DNA of 50,325 nucleotides from Chitinophaga pinensis (lineage in GTDB: Bacteria; Bacteroidota; Bacteroidia; NS11-12g; UBA9320), in the NCBI GenBank assembly GCA_945889315.1, contig CAMDBP010000010.1:1-50325 (forward strand), read 5' to 3'. Below, in pieces: positions 25,737-35,082 of the stretch. The position numbers and the translations under genes were made by a program. The notes beneath the pieces are model-generated. The model ran no database searches, was not told the origin of the DNA, and worked only from the letters and a program-made list of their open reading frames with translations. Position 1 is the first letter of the stretch. Every line of letters starts with the position of its first letter.

Positions 25737-26618
25737 TTATTGTTTTATAAGCTTATGTGTGCTTGTACCTTGCTCAGCTGTACACCTTACCATATACACA
25801 CCCTCTGCCCACGTATGAGTAGGTATAGTGGCAGATGTGCTATTCACTTCTTGTGTATGCATCAGTGTACCACGTATGTCAAAAATGTGAACCAGCTTTG
25901 GGCTAGCATCATCAAAGTCTAGCGTGAAACTACCCACAGCCGGATTAGGATACAGCCTGCTCGGTAAAATAGCGACATTAGTTACACTCGCAGATGAGTA
26001 TCTAAGTATTAAGTCATCAAAGTACAAACGCTGCTTAAACTGAGGGTAGCTAAAGTCTAATACCCCTATGCTTATTTCTATACTATCGGCTCTATAGGAG
26101 GTCGTATTTGGAGCGGGAAAGTCTACTCCTTCTAGGTTTTTATTAGAAAGACCTAAAGTGTCTGGTATAGGGAATGCCTTTGATAACGAAGGAAATGGTA
26201 AGCCAGTACTGTAGGTGTATCGTCTAGCACTTAACGCAGTATCCCAAAAATACAATTTAACATAAAATACGGCTGCACGGCCTTTTGTGGTATCATCCGT
26301 GAAGTTTCGCTCTTTAATTTTTATATCTTTAACGTAAATCCCATCATATTTAGCTCGCTGTACCAGCTTGGCACTTTGTATTTGAGTAGTATCATACGTA
26401 TATAATTTTACAAACAGAGCACCCTTATTATATAGCGTAACCGTGTCCAGCGGCTTGTCGGAAGTAAGTAGTTCATATTTTCCGTCGCCTTCCAGTAACT
26501 AGTGTGCTAATCTACCATCTACCAGGGTATCAAAATTTAGGTTTCTAAAGTTTTGGACATACGAAGAAACCGAGCCTACAAGCGTGCCAATGAGCGTTAT
26601 AAAAATATATTTTTTCAT
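25737..26618 (-). pseudogene. T9SS cargo protein interrupted by an in-frame amber codon
   Basis: From the ATG at 26616-26618 the frame gives a signal peptide (MKKYIFITLIGTLVGSVSS), then NFDTLVDGRLAH, a TAG at codon 40 (26499-26501), and continues without any shift for 253 codons to a TAA at 25737-25739. The C-terminal 75 residues are a T9SS type A sorting domain: LYPNPAVGSFTLDF, VHIFDIRG and AEGVYMVR, ending in KLIKQ. The context before the stop suggests a TGG (Trp) changed to TAG. An internal TTG at 26253-26255 could start a 172-residue fragment, but without a signal peptide. The middle part resembles no domain I know. Simple explanations are a recent nonsense mutation or a base-call error. 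Confidence 0.8.
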
Positions 26619-26991
26619 AGCATGGAAATTACTAAAAAAAGTGGAATGGCATAACTTTTTTATGGTCTAGATGGCTTCTACAAATCAACGCCAGAATTTA
26701 GTGGAATTCAACGTATTGCATATCATAGTCCTCCTTTCGTCAACGTAGTTTCACTTTCATTCAAGGGCATAGTAAGACCATTTTTTTTATCAACAACAAT
26801 TTCAAAACCCTCACTATCAAGCACCTAAAAAGTTATCAAAAAACAGTGTGCAAAATCAGTGTCAATTTCTATGAAATAGCAAATGTTCATTCAGTATTAT
26901 TGTGCTGTAGAAAATTAGATGTGAGCTGGTATACGTCAGATTTACGAGACTACACTTACTTTCAACCAATAACTACTAACTAAAAAAAAGC
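26619..26991. other. Intergenic region before dnaE
   Basis: This stretch lies between the divergent cargo gene and dnaE. On the minus strand, a 33-codon frame (26723-26824, GTG start) encodes a protein-like string containing GFEIVVDKKNGL, preceded by a stop; it may be a gene relic or chance. A weak TATTATTG at 26897-26904 is the only -7-like element I see for dnaE. No hairpin terminator is present. Confidence 0.35.
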
Positions 26992-29900
26992 TTGACACAA
27001 TATTCTCACCTACACTGCCACAGTCAATATTCCTTGCTAGACGGAGCATCGCCTATAGATGATATGTTTGCTAAGGCCAAGGCTGATGGTATGCGAGCCG
27101 TTGCTCTAACGGATCATGGAAATATGTTTGGGGCTTTTAAGTTCGTCAACTCTGGTGAGCGTCATGGCGTAAAGCCCATTGTAGGCTGCGAGTTTTATAT
27201 GGTGGAAGATAGGTTCAGACGTTCTTTTGTAGGAGACACCAAAGACAAACGATTTCACCAACTTCTATTAGCAAAAAACCAAAAAGGATATGAGAATTTG
27301 TCTCTTCTTTGTTCGATTGGGTTTATGGAAGGCCTCTATGGTAAGTATCCGCGAATAGATAGAGAAATATTAAAGAAACACAGTGAGGGGCTTATTGCCA
27401 CTTCATGTTGCATAGGCGCAGAAATACCGCAAGCCATTTTGTTTAAGGGCGAGGCAGAAGCGGAAAAGTTGCTTAAGGAGTATATGGAGATCTTTGGGGA
27501 GGATTTTTATATCGAGCTTCAACGTCACGGTATCGAAAATATAGATGGCACAGGGATGAGTCAGGAAGACGTAAACCAAGTACTTATAAGGTTTTCCAAA
27601 AAATATAACCTAAAAACCATAGCGACCAATGACTCGCACTATATGGAAGAAGAGGATTCCTTGCCGCATGATATTTTGTTGTGCGTAAATACAGGTTCAA
27701 AAATGTCAGATCCTAAGGGATATGGCAAAGGGATGCGATTTGCATTCCCCAATAATGAATTTTATTTCAAAACACAAGAGGAGATGGGAAGGCTCTTTGC
27801 AGACATCCCGGAAGCACTAGATAATACCAATATAATTGTAGATAGCATCACTACGCCTAAACTTACACGAGACGTATTGTTGCCCAATTTTATTATGCCT
27901 CCTGAGTTTAAGACTCAAGATGATTACTTAAAGTATCTCACGTTTGAGGGTGCGAAAAAAAGGTATCCGCAGATGACTATCCTCATTGAAGAGCGTTTGC
28001 TTTTTGAGTTGTCTGTTATCAAAGACTCGGGGTATCCGGGCTACTTCTTGATTGTACAAGATTTTACCAGCGCCGCTCGGGAAATGGGCGTTTCGGTAGG
28101 GCCCGGAAGGGGTTCTGCGGCAGGAAGCGCAGTTGCGTATTGTTTGGGAATTACCAACGTAGATCCCATCGCATACGACTTGCTTTTTGAGCGTTTTTTA
28201 AATCCGGAAAGGGTATCTCTGCCTGATATTGATATTGATTTTGATGACGAAGGAAGGCAAAAAGTCATCGATTATGTAATTGACAAATACGGTCAAAAAC
28301 AAGTTGCGCAAATAATTACGTACGGTAGTATGGCTGCACGCTCATCTATAAAGGATGTTGGTCGCGTGCTTGATATTCCGCTTTCGGAAGTAAATAAAGT
28401 AACAAAGGCTTTTCCAGAGCATTTAAGCGCAAATCTGAATAAAGTATTGGCTCCAGACGGTGTTCAAAAGAAATTGAAGGACGCCATGAATGCAGATCAA
28501 AACAAAGCTGCTGAAGAGTTTAGGGCGATGGCTGAGCAAGATGATGAGATTGGGCAAATGATTCAAACGGCCAAAAGACTAGAAGGTTCTGTTCGTAATA
28601 CGGGCATCCATGCTTGTGGAGTCATTATAACCCCAGACGATATTACCAAATATGTTCCGGTTACCACAGCTAAAGATTCTAATCTATTGGTGACGCAATT
28701 TGATAACAGCGTGGTCGAAAGTGCAGGCCTACTGAAAATGGATTTTCTTGGTCTTAAAACACTTACCATTATCAAAGATGCTATTGCCATTATAAAGGCA
28801 AGGCATAAGGTAGATATCGTAGAGGATGATATACCACTTAACGATAAAAAGACACTGGAGCTTTTTTCTAAAGGGAATACAAACGGGGTATTCCAGTTTG
28901 AAAGTCCCGGTATGCAAAAACATCTCAAGGCTCTAAAACCAGACAAATTTGAGGATTTGATTGCGATGAATGCCTTGTATCGTCCGGGTCCTATGGAGTA
29001 CATCAAAGATTTCGTAGAGCGTAAACATGGTCGACAAGTTATTAAGTATGACCTGGACGATATGGAAGAATATCTAGCTGATACTTATGGAATTACGGTG
29101 TACCAGGAGCAGGTAATGCTCTTGTCACAAAAGCTAGCTGGATTTACCAAAGGGCAGGCAGATAGTTTGCGTAAGGCAATGGGTAAAAAGCAAATTGAAC
29201 TCATGAATAAGATGTTCGATTTATTTATTTCCCAAGGAACCGAGAGGGGACACAACGAAGAGATTCTTAAAAAAATATGGAAAGACTGGGAGGCGTTTGC
29301 TTCTTACGCATTTAATAAAAGTCACAGTACGTGTTATGCTTATTTGGCCTTTCACACGGGCTATCTTAAAGCACATTACCCTGCAGAGTTTATGGCATCG
29401 GTACTTACCCATAATATGAACGACATCAAAAAGGTGAGTTTTTTTATGGATGAATGTAAGTGGATGGGCATAGAAATTTTAGGACCAAGTGTAAATGAAA
29501 GCGAGCAAAAATTCAGTGTAAATAAGGATGGCGCTATACGCTTTGGCCTCGCAGCTATCAAAGGGGTAGGGGGCACGGCAGCCGAGGAGATTATCAGAGA
29601 GCGTCGTCAAAATGGACATTATACCAGCGTGTTTGAAATATGTAAACGAGCAAACCAACGTGTGGTTAATAAAAAGTCATTAGAGAACTTAGCCATTGCA
29701 GGAGCGTTTGATGAGTTCGAAATAAATAGAGCGAGTTACGTTACAGATTTAGGCCAAGGAATGGGAATAGAAATGGCTATACGTTTTGGAAATCAAGTGC
29801 AAAGTGATACGGCCAATAGTCAGGCATCTTTGTTTGGCGATGCAGGTTCGTTAGAAATCAAAGAGCCAGAATTACCAAAAATAGAGGCGTGGTCCTTAAT

Positions 29901-30531
29901 GGAAAAACTGCAGCGTGAGAAAGAATTGGTGGGGATTTATATCTCTGGACATCCACTTAATAATTATAAATTTGAGATTGACCATTTTACAACGCATTCG
30001 CTCGTTGCTTTAGAAGAACAAAATCTTGCCTTATTGGGTGCAGATATAAAACTAGCAGGTATGATAACCACAGTAAGAGAGGCCGTTTCTAAAAACGGTA
30101 AGCCTTATTGTATTTTTACCCTAGAGGATTTTAGCGGGACACGAGAGTTTGCTATGTTTGGGGAACGATATACAGAAAATAAAGCTTGGATTTCCTTAAA
30201 CGCACAAGTATTTATAGCGGCTAAAGGGGATAAAAGTTATAGAGATCCTGCCATGTTAGATCTTAACATACAGCAAATGACATTTTTAGAGGATACCGTT
30301 TCTCACCAATTAAAAAAAGTGACCATAAGCCTAAACGCTGATGAAGTGAACGAAGAGTTGATGGAAAAAATTTATGACCTGATTGATGAGCGAGGTAAAG
30401 TAGGATTGGCTTTTAAAATTCGAAATAAAGACAAGGCTGTTGTCGCTAAATCTTCGCGCTACAAACTCCAAATGGATGAGATTACGAAGAAGAAAATCCA
30501 AGACTTGAATTTAGAATTTAGATTCAACTAA
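26992..30531 (+). CDS. dnaE: DNA polymerase III alpha subunit
   Basis: Replicative polymerase subunit. The 1179-residue protein begins with the PHP domain (HLHCHSQYSLLDG, ALTDHGNMFG), followed by the C-family polymerase palm with the catalytic aspartates in PDIDIDFDDEGRQ near 410-420, GPGRGSAAGS near 364-373, the fingers and beta-clamp-binding regions, a helix-hairpin-helix section, and an OB-fold near 1005-1085 (IKLAGMITTVREAVSKNGK). The start is TTG at 26992, since an in-frame TAA lies five codons upstream and the first ATG would cut into the PHP domain. No exonuclease domain is fused. It is flanked by long intergenic stretches, so it is probably transcribed alone. Confidence 0.97.
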   Translation: MTQYSHLHCHSQYSLLDGASPIDDMFAKAKADGMRAVALTDHGNMFGAFKFVNSGERHGVKPIVGCEFYMVEDRFRRSFVGDTKDKRFHQLLLAKNQKGYENLSLLCSIGFMEGLYGKYPRIDREILKKHSEGLIATSCCIGAEIPQAILFKGEAEAEKLLKEYMEIFGEDFYIELQRHGIENIDGTGMSQEDVNQVLIRFSKKYNLKTIATNDSHYMEEEDSLPHDILLCVNTGSKMSDPKGYGKGMRFAFPNNEFYFKTQEEMGRLFADIPEALDNTNIIVDSITTPKLTRDVLLPNFIMPPEFKTQDDYLKYLTFEGAKKRYPQMTILIEERLLFELSVIKDSGYPGYFLIVQDFTSAAREMGVSVGPGRGSAAGSAVAYCLGITNVDPIAYDLLFERFLNPERVSLPDIDIDFDDEGRQKVIDYVIDKYGQKQVAQIITYGSMAARSSIKDVGRVLDIPLSEVNKVTKAFPEHLSANLNKVLAPDGVQKKLKDAMNADQNKAAEEFRAMAEQDDEIGQMIQTAKRLEGSVRNTGIHACGVIITPDDITKYVPVTTAKDSNLLVTQFDNSVVESAGLLKMDFLGLKTLTIIKDAIAIIKARHKVDIVEDDIPLNDKKTLELFSKGNTNGVFQFESPGMQKHLKALKPDKFEDLIAMNALYRPGPMEYIKDFVERKHGRQVIKYDLDDMEEYLADTYGITVYQEQVMLLSQKLAGFTKGQADSLRKAMGKKQIELMNKMFDLFISQGTERGHNEEILKKIWKDWEAFASYAFNKSHSTCYAYLAFHTGYLKAHYPAEFMASVLTHNMNDIKKVSFFMDECKWMGIEILGPSVNESEQKFSVNKDGAIRFGLAAIKGVGGTAAEEIIRERRQNGHYTSVFEICKRANQRVVNKKSLENLAIAGAFDEFEINRASYVTDLGQGMGIEMAIRFGNQVQSDTANSQASLFGDAGSLEIKEPELPKIEAWSLMEKLQREKELVGIYISGHPLNNYKFEIDHFTTHSLVALEEQNLALLGADIKLAGMITTVREAVSKNGKPYCIFTLEDFSGTREFAMFGERYTENKAWISLNAQVFIAAKGDKSYRDPAMLDLNIQQMTFLEDTVSHQLKKVTISLNADEVNEELMEKIYDLIDERGKVGLAFKIRNKDKAVVAKSSRYKLQMDEITKKKIQDLNLEFRFN

Positions 30532-30695
30532 GCATAAAATTTACACCTTACTAGAAGCAGAGGATTACCTACCAAACAGATTATTTTTAATATGTGAGAT
30601 AAGATTAAGTTACGCCTCTATTCGTCATAAAGACGTTAAAGTTGGGGATGAATGTCCTCTGAGCTGCATATAACTATTTAATTTTAAACAGTATT

Positions 30696-30711
30696 TGACA
30701 TTTTTTTGTCA
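30696..30711. promoter_or_regulatory. Palindrome over the usp promoter
   Basis: TGACA at 30696-30700 and TGTCA at 30707-30711 are inverted around six T bases. The centre lies roughly 38 bases before the expected transcript start, a position used by Crp/Fnr-type activators. The regulator is not known. Confidence 0.35.
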
Positions 30712-30736
30712 TATTAAAAATTATTCAGTACTTTTA
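30705..30736 (+). promoter_or_regulatory. Candidate promoter of the universal stress gene
   Basis: TTTG at 30705-30708, 20 bases, then TACTTTTA at 30729-30736, one mismatch to TAnnTTTG. The ATG follows 29 bases downstream. Confidence 0.5.
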
Positions 30737-30765
30737 TGCCAATTAAAATTCGATGTAAATAACAA

Positions 30766-31584
30766 ATGATCATGGAAAATACATTTGATAAGGTTCTTCT
30801 AGCCATTGATAAAAGCGACGCATCTAATGCAGCTTTGGTTCAAGCGTGTAACTACGCTTCATTATTCAAATCCGAATTGACCGTTCTTTTTGTGTCTCGA
30901 GATACATTTGAAACGTTTGAGGACGCCAAAAAACAGATTAAAGACTTTACCTTTTCCAAAGGTATTGGTGTTGAATTAGCAGAAAGAAAGGGAAAATTTT
31001 ATGATGAAGTAGCCAAGTTTGAAAAACAAGGGGATTTTACACTAATCATCTTGGGTACTAAGGATAAAAAAGGATTTAAACCTTTTTGGAACTCCAATGA
31101 TATTTTTAATGTGATAAATAACTCCAAATGCCCTGTTCTCACCGTAAAGGCAAGTTCGAATGAATTTAAACTAGACCATATTCTACTTCCATTGACAGAT
31201 TCCACCAAAACACGCCAAAAAGTACCTTATTGCGCAGAAATTGCTAAGCGATCTGGTGCAACTATTCACTTATTAGGTATTTCTAGTACTAGTGGAAGTG
31301 AGACCGAAAAAAAAGTAAATTCATATCTTAGACAAACAGAAAATTTTCTAAGCGAAAGAGGTCTTAAATACACCGTAGAAACTAGATTTGGAACTAGGGT
31401 ATCTCAAGGGATTATGACCTCCGCTACTCACGTAAATGCAGGATTAATTTTAATTATGACAGAGACTGAAAGCGAGGGACTATTTATGGATAGCTATTCT
31501 CAAAAGCTGGTTTATAGTAGTGAAATTCCTGTAATGAGCATACACTCCAGAGATACTCGTCTAACTGGTCAGGCCGGGTATTAA
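30766..31584 (+). CDS. Universal stress protein, two tandem UspA domains
   Basis: A 272-residue cytoplasmic protein made of two UspA folds, at about 3-130 and 137-270. The first begins FDKVLLAIDKSDASNAAL and ends in the strand FTLIILGTKD followed by CPVLTV; the second begins DHILLPLTDSTKTRQKVPY and ends LILIMTETES and IPVMSIHS. ATP-binding Usp proteins have a GxxGxxxxG/S-type loop; the equivalent here is poorly kept, so nucleotide binding is uncertain. Tandem-domain Usp proteins are common in Bacteroidota and often respond to low oxygen or stationary phase. A second in-frame ATG two codons on is a possible start. Confidence 0.88.
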   Translation: MIMENTFDKVLLAIDKSDASNAALVQACNYASLFKSELTVLFVSRDTFETFEDAKKQIKDFTFSKGIGVELAERKGKFYDEVAKFEKQGDFTLIILGTKDKKGFKPFWNSNDIFNVINNSKCPVLTVKASSNEFKLDHILLPLTDSTKTRQKVPYCAEIAKRSGATIHLLGISSTSGSETEKKVNSYLRQTENFLSERGLKYTVETRFGTRVSQGIMTSATHVNAGLILIMTETESEGLFMDSYSQKLVYSSEIPVMSIHSRDTRLTGQAGY

Positions 31585-31607
31585 TTAATAACACCTCTTT
31601 CCCTGAA

Positions 31608-32369
31608 CTAAAGACCCTGGTTTCGGAGTATTACTCCCGCAGCAGGTTGTGCTGTTGGCATAATGATAAGTTCGTTTATATTCACGTTCTTAGGACGACT
31701 TATGATATAACCTATAGCATCTGCAATGTCTTGCGCAATTAAGTTTTCAAAACCTTCATATACGGAAGCGGCTTTAACCGTATCTCCTTCTAATCTAACC
31801 AATGAAAATTCGGTTTCTACCGCTCCAGGATGTACCGCAGATACGCGAATTCCAGCTTCAGCAAGTTCTCTGCGCATCGCCTTATTTAGGGCGTCTACCA
31901 TGTGTTTAGTGCCACAGTACACATTGCCGTTCGGATACACTTCTTTTCCCGCTATCGAACCTACATTTATAATATGTCCTTTGGTTTGTTTGAGTAAAGG
32001 AATAGCAGATTTTGTAACGTAGAGCAGTCCTTTGATGTTGGTGTCAATCATTCTATTCCAATCATCGATACTCCCGTTTTCTATATTGTCTAAACCTGCT
32101 GCCAGCCCCGCATTATTTACAACAACGTCAATATTTTGCCATGCTTCAGGTAACGATGTAAAGAAATCGTTCACCGCATCCGCATCGCGTACATCAAGGT
32201 GCATGAGGTGAGTAGAGATTCCGTACTTGTCACCGAGTTCTGCTGCTTGAACCTCCAGTTTATCTAACCTACGACCATTTATAATTAAGTTGTAACCTTG
32301 TGCAGCAAGCAGGTGAGCAGTTGCTTCGCCTATACCCGATGTGGTTCCTGTAATTAACGCAATAGGCAT
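31608..32369 (-). CDS. Short-chain dehydrogenase, YdfG-like
   Basis: A 253-residue NAD(P)-dependent oxidoreductase of the classical SDR family. The cofactor motif is TGTTSGIG (8-15), with Arg33-Arg34 (NGRRLDK) favouring NADP; NNAG follows near 88, and the catalytic residues are the Ser in NVGSIAGK and the Tyr and Lys in YCGTK. The best overall likeness is to YdfG-type 3-hydroxy acid or serine/allo-threonine dehydrogenases, but SDR substrates are hard to assign. Its ATG overlaps the stop of the upstream TPR lipoprotein by one base (TAATG), indicating coupled translation. Confidence 0.88.
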   Translation of the reverse strand: MPIALITGTTSGIGEATAHLLAAQGYNLIINGRRLDKLEVQAAELGDKYGISTHLMHLDVRDADAVNDFFTSLPEAWQNIDVVVNNAGLAAGLDNIENGSIDDWNRMIDTNIKGLLYVTKSAIPLLKQTKGHIINVGSIAGKEVYPNGNVYCGTKHMVDALNKAMRRELAEAGIRVSAVHPGAVETEFSLVRLEGDTVKAASVYEGFENLIAQDIADAIGYIISRPKNVNINELIIMPTAQPAAGVILRNQGL

Positions 32370-33145
32370 TACTTATTCTTGCCTTTTAACATGGTTAAAA
32401 TATCCTCATCACTCATAGTGAGCATACCTTTGCTTAAGATTATTTTCACCTCTTCTGCATTACTAGCATTGGGGTATTCTGCCAAAAATTGTTTGTAGTA
32501 TGCAGAAGCAACCTTACTGTCTTTTAAATATTCCCAACATATAAATCCAGCACGGTATATCAAATCTGAACGATTCTCATACTTAGGGAAATCTTTAATC
32601 GCTTGGTCAAGTGCAGTTAGTGCTTCTTCAAAACGTCCCACGGCAGTGCACGCTAGGGCTAATCGTTCGTAGTCTTTAGGAGCGATATTCTTATTTGCTT
32701 TTAACTTGTCTTCGTATAATTGGATTACATCTTGCCACTGTGCGGCGGTAGGCAGGTCTTTATCCAATACCTCAGAAATTAGATCGTCTGCCTCGGTAAA
32801 TTTACCTGCTTTACCATTCAGTATAGCTAGATTAATAGCCGCATTTCTGAAACGTTCCGTACTATCGTCTCTAGTGATGTATTGCGTAAGTAGTGATTCT
32901 GCTTCTGCGGTATTGTTTTCATAGTAATAATACTGAGCAGCCGCATACAGATAGTCATTTGCTTGCGCATCTTCATACTTTATACCATAGGCCTTGTGAA
33001 GCAAAGCCAATTCTGCTAAGCCTTCTTTGGTTCCTGTTTTTTCGGAGTCTTCAAATGCCGCTATTTCGGCTAACATTGATTCTTGGCTTTGGCTACAAGA
33101 TACAAGTGCAAAGGCAGCTAAAACGTAAATTATTACTTTATTCAT
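32369..33145 (-). CDS. TPR-repeat lipoprotein
   Basis: A 258-residue lipoprotein: signal peptide with lipobox ALVSC (Cys17), then helical repeats. TPR-like units are visible at about 60-90 (NDYLYAAAQYYYYENN), 95-130, 160-190 (DYERLALACTAVGRFEEAL) and 195-235 (LIYRAGFICWEYLKDSKVA, AYYKQFLAEYPNAS). The C-terminal repeat is like those of YbgF/CpoB-type outer membrane lipoproteins, but no definite assignment is possible. It would act as a scaffold in the periplasm. It lies in a minus-strand run after purB and the CoA-binding gene and is coupled to the SDR gene. Confidence 0.82.
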   Translation of the reverse strand: MNKVIIYVLAAFALVSCSQSQESMLAEIAAFEDSEKTGTKEGLAELALLHKAYGIKYEDAQANDYLYAAAQYYYYENNTAEAESLLTQYITRDDSTERFRNAAINLAILNGKAGKFTEADDLISEVLDKDLPTAAQWQDVIQLYEDKLKANKNIAPKDYERLALACTAVGRFEEALTALDQAIKDFPKYENRSDLIYRAGFICWEYLKDSKVASAYYKQFLAEYPNASNAEEVKIILSKGMLTMSDEDILTMLKGKNK

Positions 33146-33156
33146 TCAGGTAAATA

Positions 33157-33525
33157 TTAATATTGATTGGTCTGCAAAAGTACTAATGTACATGCATCTA
33201 TAGTCTCGATTTTTTGGGAAGTTGCTAAATTTTGTAGGACCGAATTTTCGGTTCCGGGATTAAAGATAATACGTTTGGGTTTTAGAGCTACTATCTGCTC
33301 GTAAAACCCCTCTTGAAGAGTGGGGTTAATGTATAACGTAATGGTGTCAACTTCTGCATTAGTGGGCCATTCGTTTAGAATGTCAACTGCCCCAATTTGT
33401 CCTTTTTTGATGCCAAACGGAATCACCTCATGACCAAAATCACGCAACATCTCAGTGGCTATGTAAGCGTATCTATTTGGGTTAGGAGTAGCACCTAGTA
33501 CAAGCGTTTTTTTAGTCTGCGGCAT
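33157..33525 (-). CDS. CoA-binding domain protein
   Basis: A 122-residue protein consisting of a single Rossmann-type CoA-binding domain: KKTLVLGATPNPNRYAYIA (5-23), VIPFGIKKG in place of the usual HPVNP section, DTITLYINPTLQEGFYEQI and IIFNPGTENSVLQ. This resembles YccU-type stand-alone domains related to the N-terminus of succinyl-CoA synthetase. No catalytic partner is attached and the biological role is not established. It overlaps the end of purB by 14 bases and precedes the TPR lipoprotein by 11 bases, so it is expected to be in the same transcript. Confidence 0.85.
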   Translation of the reverse strand: MPQTKKTLVLGATPNPNRYAYIATEMLRDFGHEVIPFGIKKGQIGAVDILNEWPTNAEVDTITLYINPTLQEGFYEQIVALKPKRIIFNPGTENSVLQNLATSQKIETIDACTLVLLQTNQY

Positions 33526-34858
33526 ACCCTAAATAGTTAAATGGAGTAATGGCAGCAATCTCCATTTTTACCTGGTCAGACACGTCAAGTTTGGCTACGA
33601 AAGCTTGGATAGAAGCCTCATTTATTCCGTTATTGGTGCGGGTAAGGTCTTTTAGAAGTTCATAGGCACCCTCTATTTTCTCTCTTCGCAGGATGGTTTG
33701 TATCGCCTCTGCCGTTACCGCCCAGTTTTTGTTTAAGTCGGCGTGTATAGCCTCTTCATTCAAAATTAATTTACTCATTCCTTTCTCTAAACTTTTAAGG
33801 GCAATTAAGAGGTGAGAAAGAGGTACACCAACATTCCTAAGCACGGTACTGTCTGTCAAGTCACGTTGTAATCTGCTTATAGGTAGTTTATTGCTAAAGT
33901 GGTCCAATAGGGCATTAGCTACGCCAAAGTTTCCTTCGGCATTTTCAAAATCAATGGGATTTACTTTGTGAGGCATCGCACTCGAGCCAATTTCTCCAGC
34001 AACAATCTTTTGCTTGAAAAAGTCCATGCTAATGTATTGCCATACGTCTTTCGCAAAATCCATTAAGATAACATCCATTCTTCTAAGGCAATCAAAAATA
34101 GCAGCGAGTTGATCGTAATGGTCTATTTGCGTTGTTGGATAGCTTCGTACTAAGCCCAAATCAGCTACTAAATGATCGCCAAACTCAGGCCAGTTGATGC
34201 TAGGGAATGCCAATCTATGCGCATTAAAAGCACCGGTAGCACCTCCAAACTTGGCACTAATTGGCGTGTTAATCAATGTTTCTAATTGTATTCTAAGTCG
34301 CTCTGCATAAACGGCAAATTCTTTGCCCATTGTGGTGGGTGTAGCCGCTTGTCCGTGGGTTCTACTTAATAATGGGACGGTTTTCCATAGGGTAGCACAG
34401 GTATTAAGTTGCTCCAAAATGTTTTTGTAGGCAGGGATAATAACCTCATCCAAGCCCAACTGTAAGCTAAAAGGTATGGCGGTATTATTAATATCTTGAC
34501 TGGTAAGTCCAAAGTGAACAAATTCACTGTATTCCTCCAGAGCGGTATGTTTAAGTTGTTTTTTAATAAAATATTCTACCGCTTTTACATCGTGGTTGGT
34601 TGTTTTTTCAATGTCCTTAATTTCTTGGGCATCGGCTTCACTAAATTCAAGATAAATCTTTTGAAGAAAAGCGATATCATTTTCGGCAATGGCAGGAAAC
34701 TGAGGTAAATTCAATTGAGAAAGGGCAATGAAATATTCAATTTCTACCCATACGCGGTACTTAAAAAGTCCATATTCGGAAAAATAAGGAGCCAATTCGT
34801 TTACTTTACTTCTGTATCTCCCGTCTATAGGGCTAATGGCTGATAATTGCGATAGCAT
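33512..34858 (-). CDS. purB: Adenylosuccinate lyase
   Basis: Cleaves SAICAR and adenylosuccinate, two steps of purine biosynthesis, as a homotetramer. The 448-residue protein is of the E. coli-type length and shows SAISPIDGRYRSK (6-18), TTNHDVKAVEYF, TSQDINNTA, SRTHGQAATPTT and the superfamily signature GSSAMPHKVNPIDFE near residue 286-300, which contains the catalytic serine loop. It is the first gene of a four-gene minus-strand run. Its -7 element lies 5 bases before the ATG. Confidence 0.96.
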   Translation of the reverse strand: MLSQLSAISPIDGRYRSKVNELAPYFSEYGLFKYRVWVEIEYFIALSQLNLPQFPAIAENDIAFLQKIYLEFSEADAQEIKDIEKTTNHDVKAVEYFIKKQLKHTALEEYSEFVHFGLTSQDINNTAIPFSLQLGLDEVIIPAYKNILEQLNTCATLWKTVPLLSRTHGQAATPTTMGKEFAVYAERLRIQLETLINTPISAKFGGATGAFNAHRLAFPSINWPEFGDHLVADLGLVRSYPTTQIDHYDQLAAIFDCLRRMDVILMDFAKDVWQYISMDFFKQKIVAGEIGSSAMPHKVNPIDFENAEGNFGVANALLDHFSNKLPISRLQRDLTDSTVLRNVGVPLSHLLIALKSLEKGMSKLILNEEAIHADLNKNWAVTAEAIQTILRREKIEGAYELLKDLTRTNNGINEASIQAFVAKLDVSDQVKMEIAAITPFNYLGYAAD

Positions 34859-34863
34859 AAGTG

Positions 34864-34871
34864 CAAAGGTA
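34864..34871 (-). promoter_or_regulatory. Candidate -7 element for purB, nearly leaderless
   Basis: The minus strand reads TACCTTTG, an exact TAnnTTTG match, then CACTT and the ATG. The same five bases separate element and start codon at pyrD. Confidence 0.55.
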
Positions 34872-35070
34872 GTTTTACCAGCACATAATACTATGCTTGG
34901 TGTTTATCTCGTGGAAAACGGGGTACGGATTACATCCATACTTCTAATTTCGTTTTAAGTTAGAAAAAAATGGATGACGATGAATATGTGATTGTCCCGC
35001 TAAGTTGGTGCTTGATCGAAGTACGTTTCACCTGTCTTACACCCCTAAGAATCCTTATCGGTTATATTCT

Positions 35071-35078
35071 TACTTTTG
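35071..35078 (+). promoter_or_regulatory. Candidate -7 element for endonuclease I
   Basis: TACTTTTG matches TAnnTTTG exactly and is followed by TCCC and the ATG at 35083. This position argues that 35083, and not the in-frame ATG at 35005, is the true start. Confidence 0.55.
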
Positions 35079-35082
35079 TCCC

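Noticed and set aside
28563-29006. 147-codon minus-strand frame inside dnaE
   Set aside because: Antisense to a conserved domain of the polymerase; no motif.
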